The notes under the pieces: model-generated
What the model was told of the DNA's origin: nothing
Database searches by the model: none
The model's input: the letters and a program-made list of their open reading frames with translations, nothing else
Assembly: GCA_003511465.1 (NCBI GenBank)
Contig: DOID01000049.1
Span: 3,884-27,447, forward strand
Length of the DNA: 23,564 bases
Direction of reading: 5' to 3'
DNA from: Bacillota bacterium
GTDB taxonomy: Bacteria; Bacillota; UBA4882; UBA10575
Made by a program: the position numbers and the translations under genes
In this document: one piece after another, positions 14,579 through 23,008 of the stretch
Numbering within the stretch: position 1 is the first letter of the stretch
How the letters are laid out: every line of letters starts with the position of its first letter

Positions 14579-15253
14579 GTGTCAGAAATTACCGCTTCTG
14601 TGCTCATCCCAGCATTAAATGAAGAAACAATAATCGTGGAAACCATTCGGGCGGCCGGGCGCATTCCCGGCGTCACCCAGATCATCGTAGTTGATGATGG
14701 TTCGACGGATCAAACGGCTGCCCAAGCGGAACAAGGAGGAGCCGTGGTGATCAAAGCCGAAAAGAACAGAGGGAAAGGCGGCGCTTTGAATCTTGGCCTC
14801 CCGGAAGTCACCGGCGAGTATCTACTTTTATTAGACGCCGACCTTGGTGCTACTGCCTTTGAGGGAAAAAAACTTTTAGAGGCGGTCAGCAAAGGAAAAG
14901 CTGATTTGATTATTGGCCGTTTTCCGGCCCGGAAACGAAAGAGTGGGATCGGGTTTGTCTTATCATTTGCCCGCCGGATCGTCAAACAATTAACCGGGCT
15001 CACCCTCACGGCACCCCTTTCTGGTCAACGCGCTCTCAACCGCAAAGCGCTTCAGGCTTTAGGCGGTAAGTTCGCGGAAGGGTTTGGGGTGGAAGTCGCG
15101 ATGATTATTGATCTGGCCCGGAAGGGTCTGGTGATCAAAGAGATTCCGGTGGCCATGGCCCACCGGCAAACCACCAAGAACTTATCGGGTTTTATCCACC
15201 GGGGCCGTCAGTTTCTAGATGTATGTACAGTAGTGATCAAACGCTTATTTTAG
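14579..15253 (+). CDS. Family 2 glycosyltransferase (polyprenyl-phosphate or lipid-linked sugar type)
   Basis: The 224-residue GT-A fold shows the N-terminal SVLIPALNEE, VVDDGSTD (Asp39, Asp40) for nucleotide-sugar binding, KNRGKGGALN and the metal-binding DAD at 86-88. The C-terminal half has SGQRALNRKAL and GFGVEVAMIIDLARKG, as seen in dolichol-phosphate-mannose-synthase-like enzymes. There is no clear transmembrane segment. GTG 14579 follows GAGGTGAG (14565-14572). The stop codon touches the start of the MraY-like gene, which suggests that the two act on the same lipid-linked glycan. The sugar and acceptor cannot be read from the sequence. Confidence 0.88.
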   Translation: MSEITASVLIPALNEETIIVETIRAAGRIPGVTQIIVVDDGSTDQTAAQAEQGGAVVIKAEKNRGKGGALNLGLPEVTGEYLLLLDADLGATAFEGKKLLEAVSKGKADLIIGRFPARKRKSGIGFVLSFARRIVKQLTGLTLTAPLSGQRALNRKALQALGGKFAEGFGVEVAMIIDLARKGLVIKEIPVAMAHRQTTKNLSGFIHRGRQFLDVCTVVIKRLF

Positions 15254-16117
15254 GTGAAAAAAATGGCTTTATTCCTTTTTTTTGTCGTTGGTTTCTTCCT
15301 AATTAAAGTCAGCTTATCCCTCGTTGCGCACCTCTTGGTGAAGGCCGAAATATTAAAAACCAATTATCGTGGCGAGCAGATCCCGGCTGCCCTGGGTTTG
15401 GTTTTTCCCATTGTGCTTCCGGCCCTTTTCCTGATTGAGCAAGTGTTCAATTATTTTGGTTTAGTCCCGGGTGTCCCGTGGGTGAGCTTTTTTGCTTTTC
15501 TTTTTTTAACCACCGGTTTTGGCCTGCTAGGTTTAGCCGATGATTTCCTAAAAAACGACGAGGAGAAAGGCTTTCGTCAACATCTCCGCCTGCTCTGGCA
15601 GGGTGAATTAACTTCTGGCGGGTTAAAAGCGCTGTTTGGGTTTTCGTTCAGTTTTATTTTTGGGATCGGGGTCCATTTATCTATTGGCGGAAGCTGGTGG
15701 ATCCTGATCCCATATGTACTGGTCGCTGCTTTAGCACCCAATATCCTGAATTTATTTGACCTGCGGCCGGGACGTTCGGTAAAATTTTTTCTCTTCGCGA
15801 TGGGTCTTTTGCTGCTAAATTCATATTTGAATAAAGGACTAAATCCCACCCTTTACTTAAGCGCTCCCGTGCTGGGAGGAGTCCTAGCCTATTTTCCGGC
15901 GGATCTAAAGGGTGAGGCGATGCTGGGTGATACGGGGGCCAATTTTTTAGGTGGGGTCTTCGGTGGGCTGGTGGTTTTGGATGGCGATCCCTTCTTTTTA
16001 GGGGCTACCCTGTTAATTTTTGTTGGCCTCCAGGTGCTGGCGGAAAAGGTCTCTTTTACAAAATTAATTGAAAAAAACCTTCTTTTAAAGTACTTAGATG
16101 AATGGGGACGGGATTAA
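15254..16117 (+). CDS. MraY/WecA-like polyprenyl-phosphate glycosyl-1-phosphate transferase family membrane protein
   Basis: The 287 residues form a polytopic membrane protein with about nine hydrophobic segments. PNPT-family marks are NYRGEQIP (37-44), GLADDF (93-98, Asp96-Asp97), NILNLFD (163-169) and GDTGAN (225-230), which match the metal and prenyl-phosphate sites of MraY/WecA. At 163-176 it has NILNLFDLRPGRSVK instead of the usual NLTDGLDG, so the substrate is probably not MurNAc-pentapeptide. GTG 15254 abuts the preceding stop; ATG 15263 with AGGTG (15252-15256) as site is equally plausible. It lies between the GT2 and nfo genes with no spacing. Confidence 0.82.
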   Translation: MKKMALFLFFVVGFFLIKVSLSLVAHLLVKAEILKTNYRGEQIPAALGLVFPIVLPALFLIEQVFNYFGLVPGVPWVSFFAFLFLTTGFGLLGLADDFLKNDEEKGFRQHLRLLWQGELTSGGLKALFGFSFSFIFGIGVHLSIGGSWWILIPYVLVAALAPNILNLFDLRPGRSVKFFLFAMGLLLLNSYLNKGLNPTLYLSAPVLGGVLAYFPADLKGEAMLGDTGANFLGGVFGGLVVLDGDPFFLGATLLIFVGLQVLAEKVSFTKLIEKNLLLKYLDEWGRD

Positions 16118-16969
16118 ATGCGTTTCGGTGTACATGTCTCGATTGGTAAAGGATTGGTTGCAGCGGTAGGGACGGCAAAATCCCTCGGTTGTGACGCTTT
16201 CCAAATATTTATTGGTAATCCCCGTGGGTGGAAGCGGAATCCCTTAGATGAGGCGGAAGTTGCCGCTTTCCGTCAGGAGCGACACCAAAGTGGGCTGGGT
16301 CCGGTGGTGGTTCATCTTTCTTATCTCCCTAATCCGGCGGCCGCAGACGATGAATTATATGAAAAATCAATTAAGGCTATTGATAAAGAATACCGGCGGG
16401 CGGTGGCGATTGACGCCGACTATTTTGTGGTGCATGCGGGGAAAGCAGGACCACAAACCATCGAAACCGCCCTTGACAAAGTGGCGACAGCGGTACGAAC
16501 AGTACTTACGCGGAACGAGGGCCGCACCCGCTTTCTCCTGGAAAATCAGGCTGGTGCCGGCACAGAAGTGGGTGGGCACCTGCCCCAGCTTGCCAAGGTG
16601 CTAAAAGCGGTTGACTATCCGGAGCGGACCGGAATCTGTGTCGACACCTGCCATGCCTTTGCTGCTGGTTATGAACTAAGAACCAAGGAAGGGTTAGATC
16701 AATTATTGACCGAGGTGGAAACAACCATTGGTTGGTCCCAGCTGTGCCTGCTTCATCTGAATGATGCCCTTGGTGAGCGTGGCTCTCATTTGGACCGCCA
16801 TACCCATATCGGGCAAGGGCAGATTGGCGAAGCAGGATTTCGTCTCATCCTCTCTGACCCGCGCCTTGCTGGTTTAACGGGAATTTTGGAGACGCCACAA
16901 AAGGCGCTGGAGGATGATCTGAAGAATTTGGCAGTCGTACGCCGCCTAGCTACGGGGGTCGCAGGATGA
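16118..16969 (+). CDS. nfo: Endonuclease IV (AP endonuclease)
   Basis: Nfo cuts DNA at abasic sites in base-excision repair. The 283 residues form a TIM-barrel AP endonuclease with all nine expected tri-zinc ligands: His66, His106, Glu142, Asp176, His179, His213, Asp226, His228 and Glu258. These sit in VVHLSYLPN, VVHAG, LLENQAG, CVDTCHAFAAG, LLHLND, DRHTHIGQG and LETP. The ATG immediately follows the stop codon of the MraY-like gene, and the end overlaps dinG by four bases. It is therefore very likely co-transcribed with the upstream envelope genes. Confidence 0.97.
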   Translation: MRFGVHVSIGKGLVAAVGTAKSLGCDAFQIFIGNPRGWKRNPLDEAEVAAFRQERHQSGLGPVVVHLSYLPNPAAADDELYEKSIKAIDKEYRRAVAIDADYFVVHAGKAGPQTIETALDKVATAVRTVLTRNEGRTRFLLENQAGAGTEVGGHLPQLAKVLKAVDYPERTGICVDTCHAFAAGYELRTKEGLDQLLTEVETTIGWSQLCLLHLNDALGERGSHLDRHTHIGQGQIGEAGFRLILSDPRLAGLTGILETPQKALEDDLKNLAVVRRLATGVAG

Positions 16970-19107
16970 ATCCAGAAGTTCATCCGTACCCAGCTTTGGG
17001 GGAGAACGGCCTTTTTGCGATCCGCTGGCCGGAATTTGAATATCGTCCGGCGCAACAAAAAATGTCGTCCTTAATCTGGGAACGATGTCAAGAGGGTGGG
17101 TATGCCTTGATTGAAGCCGGAACCGGAACCGGCAAATCCTTAGCCTATCTCTACCCGGTCTTCCTAGCCGTACAGGAAAATCAATTCCCAACCCTACCCG
17201 TTATCATCTCTACCTATACGATCAACCTCCAACAACAATTGATCGAAAAAGAAATCCCTTTTTTAAATCAAACTTTAGGCTCTTCCCGGCAAACGGCCCT
17301 GCTGTTGGGGCGGGGTAATTATTTATGTTGGCGGAAATTACACTTTTTTCGGCAGAACCTCAGCTTGCTCGAACCCGCTTACCGGAATTGCTTTGAGCGC
17401 GTCTGGCGTTCCGCCAGTCAGCAGGTGGGTTCGGTCGAACAGTTGGGCTATGCTTTACCTTTCCTTTTGCGAGAAAAAATTACTTCAGAAAGCGCCACTT
17501 GTTTACGGAAATATTGTTCTTACCAAAACAGCTGCTTTTGGGTGGCCGCGCGTAAAAAAGCATTCAGCGCTGAGGTGGTCATTGTCAATCATCATTTGTT
17601 CTTTACTGATTTGGCCATGCGACGACAGGGTGGGTTTTCTGACGAAGGTTTGGTCTTGCCGCCTTATCAATTTGTGATCTTCGATGAAGCCCATCATTTA
17701 GCCGAGGTGGCTGGGGAGCATTTGGGAATGGGGATTGACCAAAATGAAATTAACCACTTTTGTCACCGTTTATTACAGCAAGATGGAAAATGGGGACGGG
17801 GTTGGCTTCCTTCTTTACGACAACGGTTAGTGGGGAATCTAACGGATTTGGCCCAGTTACAAACGGCAATTCAACTACTAGAGCAGAGTTTGATTCCGGG
17901 TTTATTGGAGTTAGAGAATCTTTTTCATGCTTTTTTCCAAGCCTTAGACCATCACCAACTTTTCAGGCCGACCCGTTTCCGCGCTAACGAAAGTAAACAA
18001 CGTTTTACCGCCGACCTATTAACCGATCCATACCTCAGTAAGGTAGTTAACCAGCTCCGGCAAGCGCTGGATGAGTGGGTCAGTCAGTTGTCCCGCTTTG
18101 TTGATGGACTGGAAGAGGTGGAAGCATTACGGGAGGATTTTGTGTTTCTGGCGGAAGCAGGTCATTTCTTTACGGGTATTAGTGCTTCGCTCCCCCTTTT
18201 ACTGGATGGCAGTGACGACCAGTTTGTTTCTTGGTTGACGATCCGTCCGGATAGTAGAGGGCAAACGGTCCGTACCATGTTAAACCGGGTCCCTTTACAG
18301 TTAGGCGATCTCCTGCATCGCCAATTATTTACCCAAGTTAAAGGTGGGGTTTTAACCTCAGCGACTTTAACGGTGAAGGGGGATTTTAGTTACATTAAAG
18401 AACGTCTTGGCTTAGATTTGTCCCCTTCTGAAACTTGCCGGGAAGGGATTTTCGCCTCACCCTTTAACTACCAGGCTAATGTTTCCGTAATCATTGCCCG
18501 TGACCTTCCCCCGCCGGAAGACCCTTCGTATCTGGCGGCAGTATCGACGCTTTTACCCCGAATAATCCAGGCCGCCGGTGGCCGCACTCTATTATTGTTC
18601 ACGAATAAACAGCACATGAATGAGGTTTATGCGAAAATAATCCCCCCGTTGACCAAGGCCGGTATTCATCCTTTGCGACAAGGGGATGAACCCCGCCACC
18701 GTTTACTCAGGAAATTTCAGACTGTTACCCCCTCCGCGCTCCTAGGAATGGACAGTTTCTGGGAAGGGGTTGATATTCCAGGTCCGGAGTTATCCAATGT
18801 GATCATTATGCGCTTACCCTTTCGTGTGCCGACCGAACCCATTTTCCAAGCCCGATGGGAAGCGGTATCGAAGGAAGGGAAAGATCCTTTTCTCAATTTA
18901 AGCCTACCTGAAGCGGTGATTAAATTCAAGCAAGGTTTCGGTCGCTTAATCCGTAGCCAATCCGACCGCGGCGTTGTCGTTATCTTAGACCCACGGATCT
19001 ACACCAAACGCTACGGCCAGGTATTCTTAAGCTCAATTCCAGGCGGACAAATTACCGTCGCTACCCAAGATGAACTACCAGTTTTAATCGGAGAATGGTT
19101 AGTCTGA
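16966..19107 (+). CDS. dinG: DinG-family ATP-dependent DNA helicase (iron-sulphur, XPD-like)
   Basis: The 713-residue superfamily 2 helicase has a Q-motif-like RPAQQKM (27-33), Walker A AGTGTGKS (51-58), DEAH box at 240-243 and motif VI QGFGRLIRSQSDRG near the C-terminus. Cys121, Cys179, Cys184 and Cys190 have the spacing of the 4Fe-4S cluster in DinG/XPD helicases. Such enzymes unwind DNA 5'-to-3' and resolve R-loops and other structures. The N-terminal exonuclease domain of the Bacillus subtilis DinG is absent; this is the Escherichia coli-like short form. ATG 16966 overlaps the nfo stop codon, so both repair genes end the operon. Confidence 0.93.
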   Translation: MNPEVHPYPALGENGLFAIRWPEFEYRPAQQKMSSLIWERCQEGGYALIEAGTGTGKSLAYLYPVFLAVQENQFPTLPVIISTYTINLQQQLIEKEIPFLNQTLGSSRQTALLLGRGNYLCWRKLHFFRQNLSLLEPAYRNCFERVWRSASQQVGSVEQLGYALPFLLREKITSESATCLRKYCSYQNSCFWVAARKKAFSAEVVIVNHHLFFTDLAMRRQGGFSDEGLVLPPYQFVIFDEAHHLAEVAGEHLGMGIDQNEINHFCHRLLQQDGKWGRGWLPSLRQRLVGNLTDLAQLQTAIQLLEQSLIPGLLELENLFHAFFQALDHHQLFRPTRFRANESKQRFTADLLTDPYLSKVVNQLRQALDEWVSQLSRFVDGLEEVEALREDFVFLAEAGHFFTGISASLPLLLDGSDDQFVSWLTIRPDSRGQTVRTMLNRVPLQLGDLLHRQLFTQVKGGVLTSATLTVKGDFSYIKERLGLDLSPSETCREGIFASPFNYQANVSVIIARDLPPPEDPSYLAAVSTLLPRIIQAAGGRTLLLFTNKQHMNEVYAKIIPPLTKAGIHPLRQGDEPRHRLLRKFQTVTPSALLGMDSFWEGVDIPGPELSNVIIMRLPFRVPTEPIFQARWEAVSKEGKDPFLNLSLPEAVIKFKQGFGRLIRSQSDRGVVVILDPRIYTKRYGQVFLSSIPGGQITVATQDELPVLIGEWLV

Positions 19108-19138
19108 AGCGATGAATGGATAGCCGCTGGAAGCATTA

Positions 19139-19220
19139 GCCGATTCTTAATGGTGTTTTCTTGTTCCGATAAATTTCTTTGAGTATTCTAAGTCATCCAA
19201 AAACACCATTAAGAATCGGC
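19139..19220. repeat. Long perfect inverted repeat between dinG and potD
   Basis: The left arm at 19139-19159 and the right arm at 19200-19220 are perfect reverse complements over 21 bp, separated by a 40-nt loop. The arms begin with GCCGATTCTTAATGG and are only moderately GC-rich. It lies in the gap between convergent operons, just before the bidirectional terminator. No T-run follows either end. It could be a MITE-like remnant or a stable 3'-end structure. I see no obvious target-site duplication. Confidence 0.85.
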
Positions 19221-19228
19221 GTAAAACG

Positions 19229-19254
19229 AAAAAGCCACCTGCAGGCGGCTTTTT
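19229..19254. terminator. Bidirectional terminator between dinG (+) and potD (-)
   Basis: AAAAAGCC (19229-19236) pairs with GGCTTTTT (19247-19254); inside, CC and GG close a TGCA loop past one mismatch. The T-run on the + strand and the complementary T-run on the - strand make it suitable for ending both convergent operons. Confidence 0.88.
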
Positions 19255-19273
19255 AATATATTTGGTTCGACCT

Positions 19274-20320
19274 TTAATGTGCTTTAATCTCAGTCCAGAT
19301 CCGGTCGTACACCTTTAAATATTCACCCAAATCATGAAAGATATCATAGCTCTCCAGCATAGCGTCGGCGGGGTAGGCCGTTGGATCAGCAAGCAGCTCC
19401 GGATCGATCATTTTCTGGACTTCCCGATGGGGACTGGAGTAGCCGATATAATCTGCGTTTTTAAAGGCTATTTCTGGGTCGCACATGAAATTAATGAAGG
19501 TTTCGGCTTCTGTTTGGTGTTTGCTGCTTTTGGGAATGACCATGGCGTCAAACCAAAGGTTACTTGCTTCTTCCGGGAGCGCAAATTCTAGATCCGGGTT
19601 TTCCCATTTCATGTAGACCGCATCTCCAGACCAAACCACGGCTAAAGAAGCCTCCCCGGCAATCATTTTATCTTTCACATCATCGCCAACGTACGCTAAG
19701 ACCAGCGGTTTTTGTTTAATTAAGGCTTGCTTCGCTGCTTCTAACTCCTCCAGATTAAGGGTGTTCATGGAATATCCCAGCATCTTGAGGGCAACTCCAA
19801 TGGAATCCCGCTGGCTGTCCAGCATGAGGATTTGTTTACTGTACTTTTCATCCCAGAGAATGCGCCAGCTGGTGACCGGTTCGTGGACCATCGTTTTATT
19901 ATAAATAATGCCTACGGTCCCCCACATGTAAGGGACGGAATACTCATTTTGCGGGTCATAATCCAGGTGTTTGAAACGCTCTTCGATGTATTGAGCGTTG
20001 GGAATGTTGTTGTAATCCAGTTTTAGCAGCATATCTTCCTTAACCATTCGCTCAATGGTGTAATCGGAGGGGAAAAGAACGTCGTAGTTACTACCCCCGG
20101 ATTTGACTTTTACGTACATATCTTCGTTGGTACTAAAGGTATCGTAATTAACCCTGATGTTGTATTTTTTCTCAAACTCGTTAATTACGGATTCGTCAAT
20201 GTAATCGCCCCAGTTGTAGACATTCAAGACGACACGATTGTCCTGACCACAGGAGGAAAGGGTTAAAACTGTAGTGAGGACCAGAGTTATCAAGAGTAAG
20301 ATGGGCCATTTTTTTACCAT
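19274..20320 (-). CDS. potD: Spermidine/putrescine ABC transporter, substrate-binding lipoprotein
   Basis: PotD captures polyamines outside the membrane and passes them to PotBC. The 348 residues begin with a lipoprotein signal peptide: a basic start, a hydrophobic stretch and lipobox LSSC with Cys24 as the lipidation site. The mature part has VYNWGDYIDE, SNYDVLFPSDYTIERM and VPYMWGTVGIIYN, which are family signatures of the polyamine-binding fold, and the length is normal. ATG 20320 overlaps the end of potC by seven bases, and GGAG just upstream serves as ribosome binding site. It is the last gene of the operon and ends at a bidirectional terminator. Confidence 0.95.
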   Translation of the reverse strand: MVKKWPILLLITLVLTTVLTLSSCGQDNRVVLNVYNWGDYIDESVINEFEKKYNIRVNYDTFSTNEDMYVKVKSGGSNYDVLFPSDYTIERMVKEDMLLKLDYNNIPNAQYIEERFKHLDYDPQNEYSVPYMWGTVGIIYNKTMVHEPVTSWRILWDEKYSKQILMLDSQRDSIGVALKMLGYSMNTLNLEELEAAKQALIKQKPLVLAYVGDDVKDKMIAGEASLAVVWSGDAVYMKWENPDLEFALPEEASNLWFDAMVIPKSSKHQTEAETFINFMCDPEIAFKNADYIGYSSPHREVQKMIDPELLADPTAYPADAMLESYDIFHDLGEYLKVYDRIWTEIKAH

Positions 20321-21111
20321 TTGAGATCACTCCTTTTTTTATTAGCACCGTTCCCAGATGTCCTTAAATTGACGATGATTAATAAAAGTAAGACCGTTAA
20401 GAAGAGCAGCGTGGAGAGGGCATTGATTTTCGGGTTAATCCCACGCCGGGCCATCGAATAGATAATAATTGACAGGGTTGAAACGCCGGAGCCCGTAGTA
20501 AAGAAACTAATCACGAAATCATCAACGGAGAGGGTAAAAGCAAGGAGCATTCCGGTAATAATTCCCGGCATGATCTCCGGGAGAATTACTTTATGATAAG
20601 CGTGAAGGGGAGACGCACCCAGGTCCAAAGCTGCTTCATAAAGATTTTTATCCAACTGTTTTAGCTTAGGTAAGACCGAAAGAATAACGTAGGGAAGATT
20701 AAAGGTAATATGGGCTAGCAGCAGTGAGAAAAGACCCAACGGGAATTTGGTGAAGACAAACAGGAGCATTAAGGATAAACCGGTAACAATATCCGGGTTA
20801 ACCACCGGAATATAAGTGAGATTCATGACCAGTTTTTTCTTAAGCTTCTTCATATTGTGAATGCCAATGGCGGCCGCGGTTCCGATGATCGTTGCCATGA
20901 CGGAGGAGAGGAGGGCGATCACCACGGTGTTATACAAAGCCTTCATGATCTGCCGATCTTTAAACAGTTCAAAATACCAGTTGAGGGTAAAACCGGACCA
21001 GTTCGCCCTCGACTTGGAGGCATTAAAGGAAAAGATAATCAGAATGAGAATGGGCGCATATAAAAACAGGTAAATTAGTGCGGCATAGCATCTCTTTAAT
21101 AGCTTCACCAC
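20314..21111 (-). CDS. potC: Spermidine/putrescine ABC transporter permease PotC
   Basis: The 265-residue integral membrane protein has an N-terminal helix (LIYLFLYAPILILIIFSF) and about six transmembrane segments. The cytoplasmic EAA loop reads EAALDLGASPLHAYHKVILPEIMPGI, which contacts the ATPase. With PotB it forms the polyamine channel. GTG 21111 (or the adjacent GTG at 21108) follows AGGGGG (21118-21123). Seven-base overlaps with potB upstream and potD downstream imply translational coupling. The order A-B-C-D fits the classic pot operon. Confidence 0.95.
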   Translation of the reverse strand: MVKLLKRCYAALIYLFLYAPILILIIFSFNASKSRANWSGFTLNWYFELFKDRQIMKALYNTVVIALLSSVMATIIGTAAAIGIHNMKKLKKKLVMNLTYIPVVNPDIVTGLSLMLLFVFTKFPLGLFSLLLAHITFNLPYVILSVLPKLKQLDKNLYEAALDLGASPLHAYHKVILPEIMPGIITGMLLAFTLSVDDFVISFFTTGSGVSTLSIIIYSMARRGINPKINALSTLLFLTVLLLLIIVNLRTSGNGANKKRSDLKW

Positions 21112-21929
21112 AGCCCACCCCCTTCATTTTCCTTTTCATATTTAGTGATGACGCTGGTGCTCAAGAGAATTACGATCATCATCACCATGGAAATGGCCGA
21201 ACCAAAACTCCAATCCCCCGCATATAAAAACTGTTGTTCAATCAGGTTTCCGATGAGGGTGAATTGGCCTCCGCCCAGTAAACGGGAGATGACAAAGGTG
21301 GTTACCGCCGGCATGAAGACCATGGTGATCCCGGAGACAACTCCCGGCAGACTTAAAGGAAGAATAACTTTCAGGAAGACGGTAAACTGGTTGGCACCCA
21401 GATCCCCGGCGGCTTCAATCAAGTTTTTATCAATTTTACTCAGCACCGAGTAGATGGGTAATACCATGAATGGAAGAAAGTTATAAACCATCCCCAAAAC
21501 AACGGCTTCCTCCGTATACAGTAAGTTTAAGGGGTTCAGGCCTAACCAGGAAAGGAAAGTATTAATCAGACCTTTTCTTTCTAACAAGGTCATCCAAGCA
21601 TAAGTGCGCAAGAGAAAGTTCATCCACATGGGAACAACAAACAAAAAGATCATAATGTTTTTCCGTTTAAAGTGATTCCCGGCCAAAATCATGGCCATGG
21701 GGTAACCCAACATCAGGCAAAGAACCGTGCTGATTAAGGCAAGCTTAACCGAACGCGTCAGCACTTTTAGATAAATGGGTTCCATAAAACGACGGAAGTG
21801 CGCCAAAGTAAACCGGAGTCCTTCTCCCGTTCGGTCTGTGATGCTGTAGAAAAAGACCAGGAGGAGCGGGAAGAAGACAAAAAGCACCATCCAGAGGAGA
21901 TAAGGATAACTTAGCCAATTTTTTTTCAT
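21105..21929 (-). CDS. potB: Spermidine/putrescine ABC transporter permease PotB
   Basis: From ATG 21929 the protein has 274 residues, the normal PotB length, with about six transmembrane segments. The EAA loop reads EAAGDLGANQFTVFLKVILPLSLPGV. The N-terminus MKKNWLSYPYLLWMVLFVFF is typical. A longer frame starting at 22028 lies inside potA and would add 33 hydrophilic residues, so I rejected it; AAGGTGA (21936-21942) supports 21929. The start overlaps the potA stop codon by four bases. It partners with PotC and is energised by PotA. Confidence 0.95.
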   Translation of the reverse strand: MKKNWLSYPYLLWMVLFVFFPLLLVFFYSITDRTGEGLRFTLAHFRRFMEPIYLKVLTRSVKLALISTVLCLMLGYPMAMILAGNHFKRKNIMIFLFVVPMWMNFLLRTYAWMTLLERKGLINTFLSWLGLNPLNLLYTEEAVVLGMVYNFLPFMVLPIYSVLSKIDKNLIEAAGDLGANQFTVFLKVILPLSLPGVVSGITMVFMPAVTTFVISRLLGGGQFTLIGNLIEQQFLYAGDWSFGSAISMVMMIVILLSTSVITKYEKENEGGGLW

Positions 21930-22972
21930 TTTGTGGTCACCTTTTTCATGATATGAATGGCATCGGGAAGGATTAAGAGCCCGACTTTGGTACCGACCGG
22001 CGCCATGACCGTGCTTTGGATCTTCCACCGGACCGCGTTGCTAACCACCAGCATCTCATAGTGGACACCCTTAAAGGTTACCGCTTTGACTTCCCCTTGC
22101 AGCTTACTTTCGGACTCCGAAACCACTTGAATATCCTCCGGACGAATCACCACATCCACCGATTCATTTTGGGAAAATCCATGGTCGACACAGGTAAAGG
22201 GGAAACCGGCAAAGTGGACCAGAAAGTCTTGGCGCATCGTTCCGGTGATGATATTACTTTCACCGATAAAGTCAGCCACGAAGGCGTTCTTCGGTTCATT
22301 GTAGATGTCAAGGGGCGTACCGATTTGTTGAATTGTCCCTTCTTTCATGACCACAATGGTGTCAGACATGGAGAGGGCTTCTTCTTGATCATGGGTAACA
22401 TAGATAAAAGTAATGCCCAATCTCTTTTGCATATTTTTCAGCTCAATTTGCATTTCCTGACGCAATTTCAGATCAAGGGCTCCCAGCGGTTCATCAAGGA
22501 GTAAGACCTCCGGTTCATTAACCAAAGCACGGGCAATGGCGACCCGCTGTTGTTGTCCTCCACTCAAGGAATCGATCTCACGCTGTTCATAACCGGCAAG
22601 GTTAACCAAACCGAGCATGAGGCGGACTTTTTTGGCAATGACTTTTTGATCCAGCTTTTTGATTTTTAAGCCGAAGGCGACGTTTTCAAAAACATTCAGA
22701 TGGGGAAAGAGGGCATATTTTTGAAAGACCGTATTGACTTTCCGCTTATAGGGCGGAAGATTATTGATTTTGACACCGTCAAAGAGGAGATCGCCGCTAG
22801 TTGGTTCTTCAAACCCACCAATAATCCGCAGGGTAGTAGTTTTTCCGCACCCGCTGGGCCCGAGGAGAGTTAAAAATTCATTTTTCCTGATGTAGAGGTT
22901 GATGTTTTTGAGCGCTTCCGTACCGTTATATTCCTTGGAAACATTAACCAAATTGATGATGTTTTGTTGCAC
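21926..22972 (-). CDS. potA: Spermidine/putrescine ABC transporter ATPase PotA
   Basis: The 348-residue ABC ATPase has Walker A GPSGCGKTT (38-46), signature LSGGQ (136-140), Walker B LLLDE (157-161) and His194 of the H-loop in THDQEEAL. The C-terminal third (about 240-348) is the TOBE-type regulatory domain common to PotA and related importers. ATP hydrolysis here drives uptake of polyamines through PotBC. The start is GTG 22972, with AGGGGGG (22980-22986) upstream. It lies 36 nt behind the XRE regulator, so the two genes are probably co-transcribed. Confidence 0.95.
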   Translation of the reverse strand: MQQNIINLVNVSKEYNGTEALKNINLYIRKNEFLTLLGPSGCGKTTTLRIIGGFEEPTSGDLLFDGVKINNLPPYKRKVNTVFQKYALFPHLNVFENVAFGLKIKKLDQKVIAKKVRLMLGLVNLAGYEQREIDSLSGGQQQRVAIARALVNEPEVLLLDEPLGALDLKLRQEMQIELKNMQKRLGITFIYVTHDQEEALSMSDTIVVMKEGTIQQIGTPLDIYNEPKNAFVADFIGESNIITGTMRQDFLVHFAGFPFTCVDHGFSQNESVDVVIRPEDIQVVSESESKLQGEVKAVTFKGVHYEMLVVSNAVRWKIQSTVMAPVGTKVGLLILPDAIHIMKKVTTK

Positions 22973-23008
22973 TGTACTGCCCCCCTGTCGATAATGGAAA
23001 AGACCTCG

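Noticed and set aside
21930..22028. N-terminal extension of PotB by 33 residues
   Set aside because: It lies inside potA in another frame, is rich in His and charged residues, and the start at 21929 has a ribosome binding site and the usual four-base overlap.
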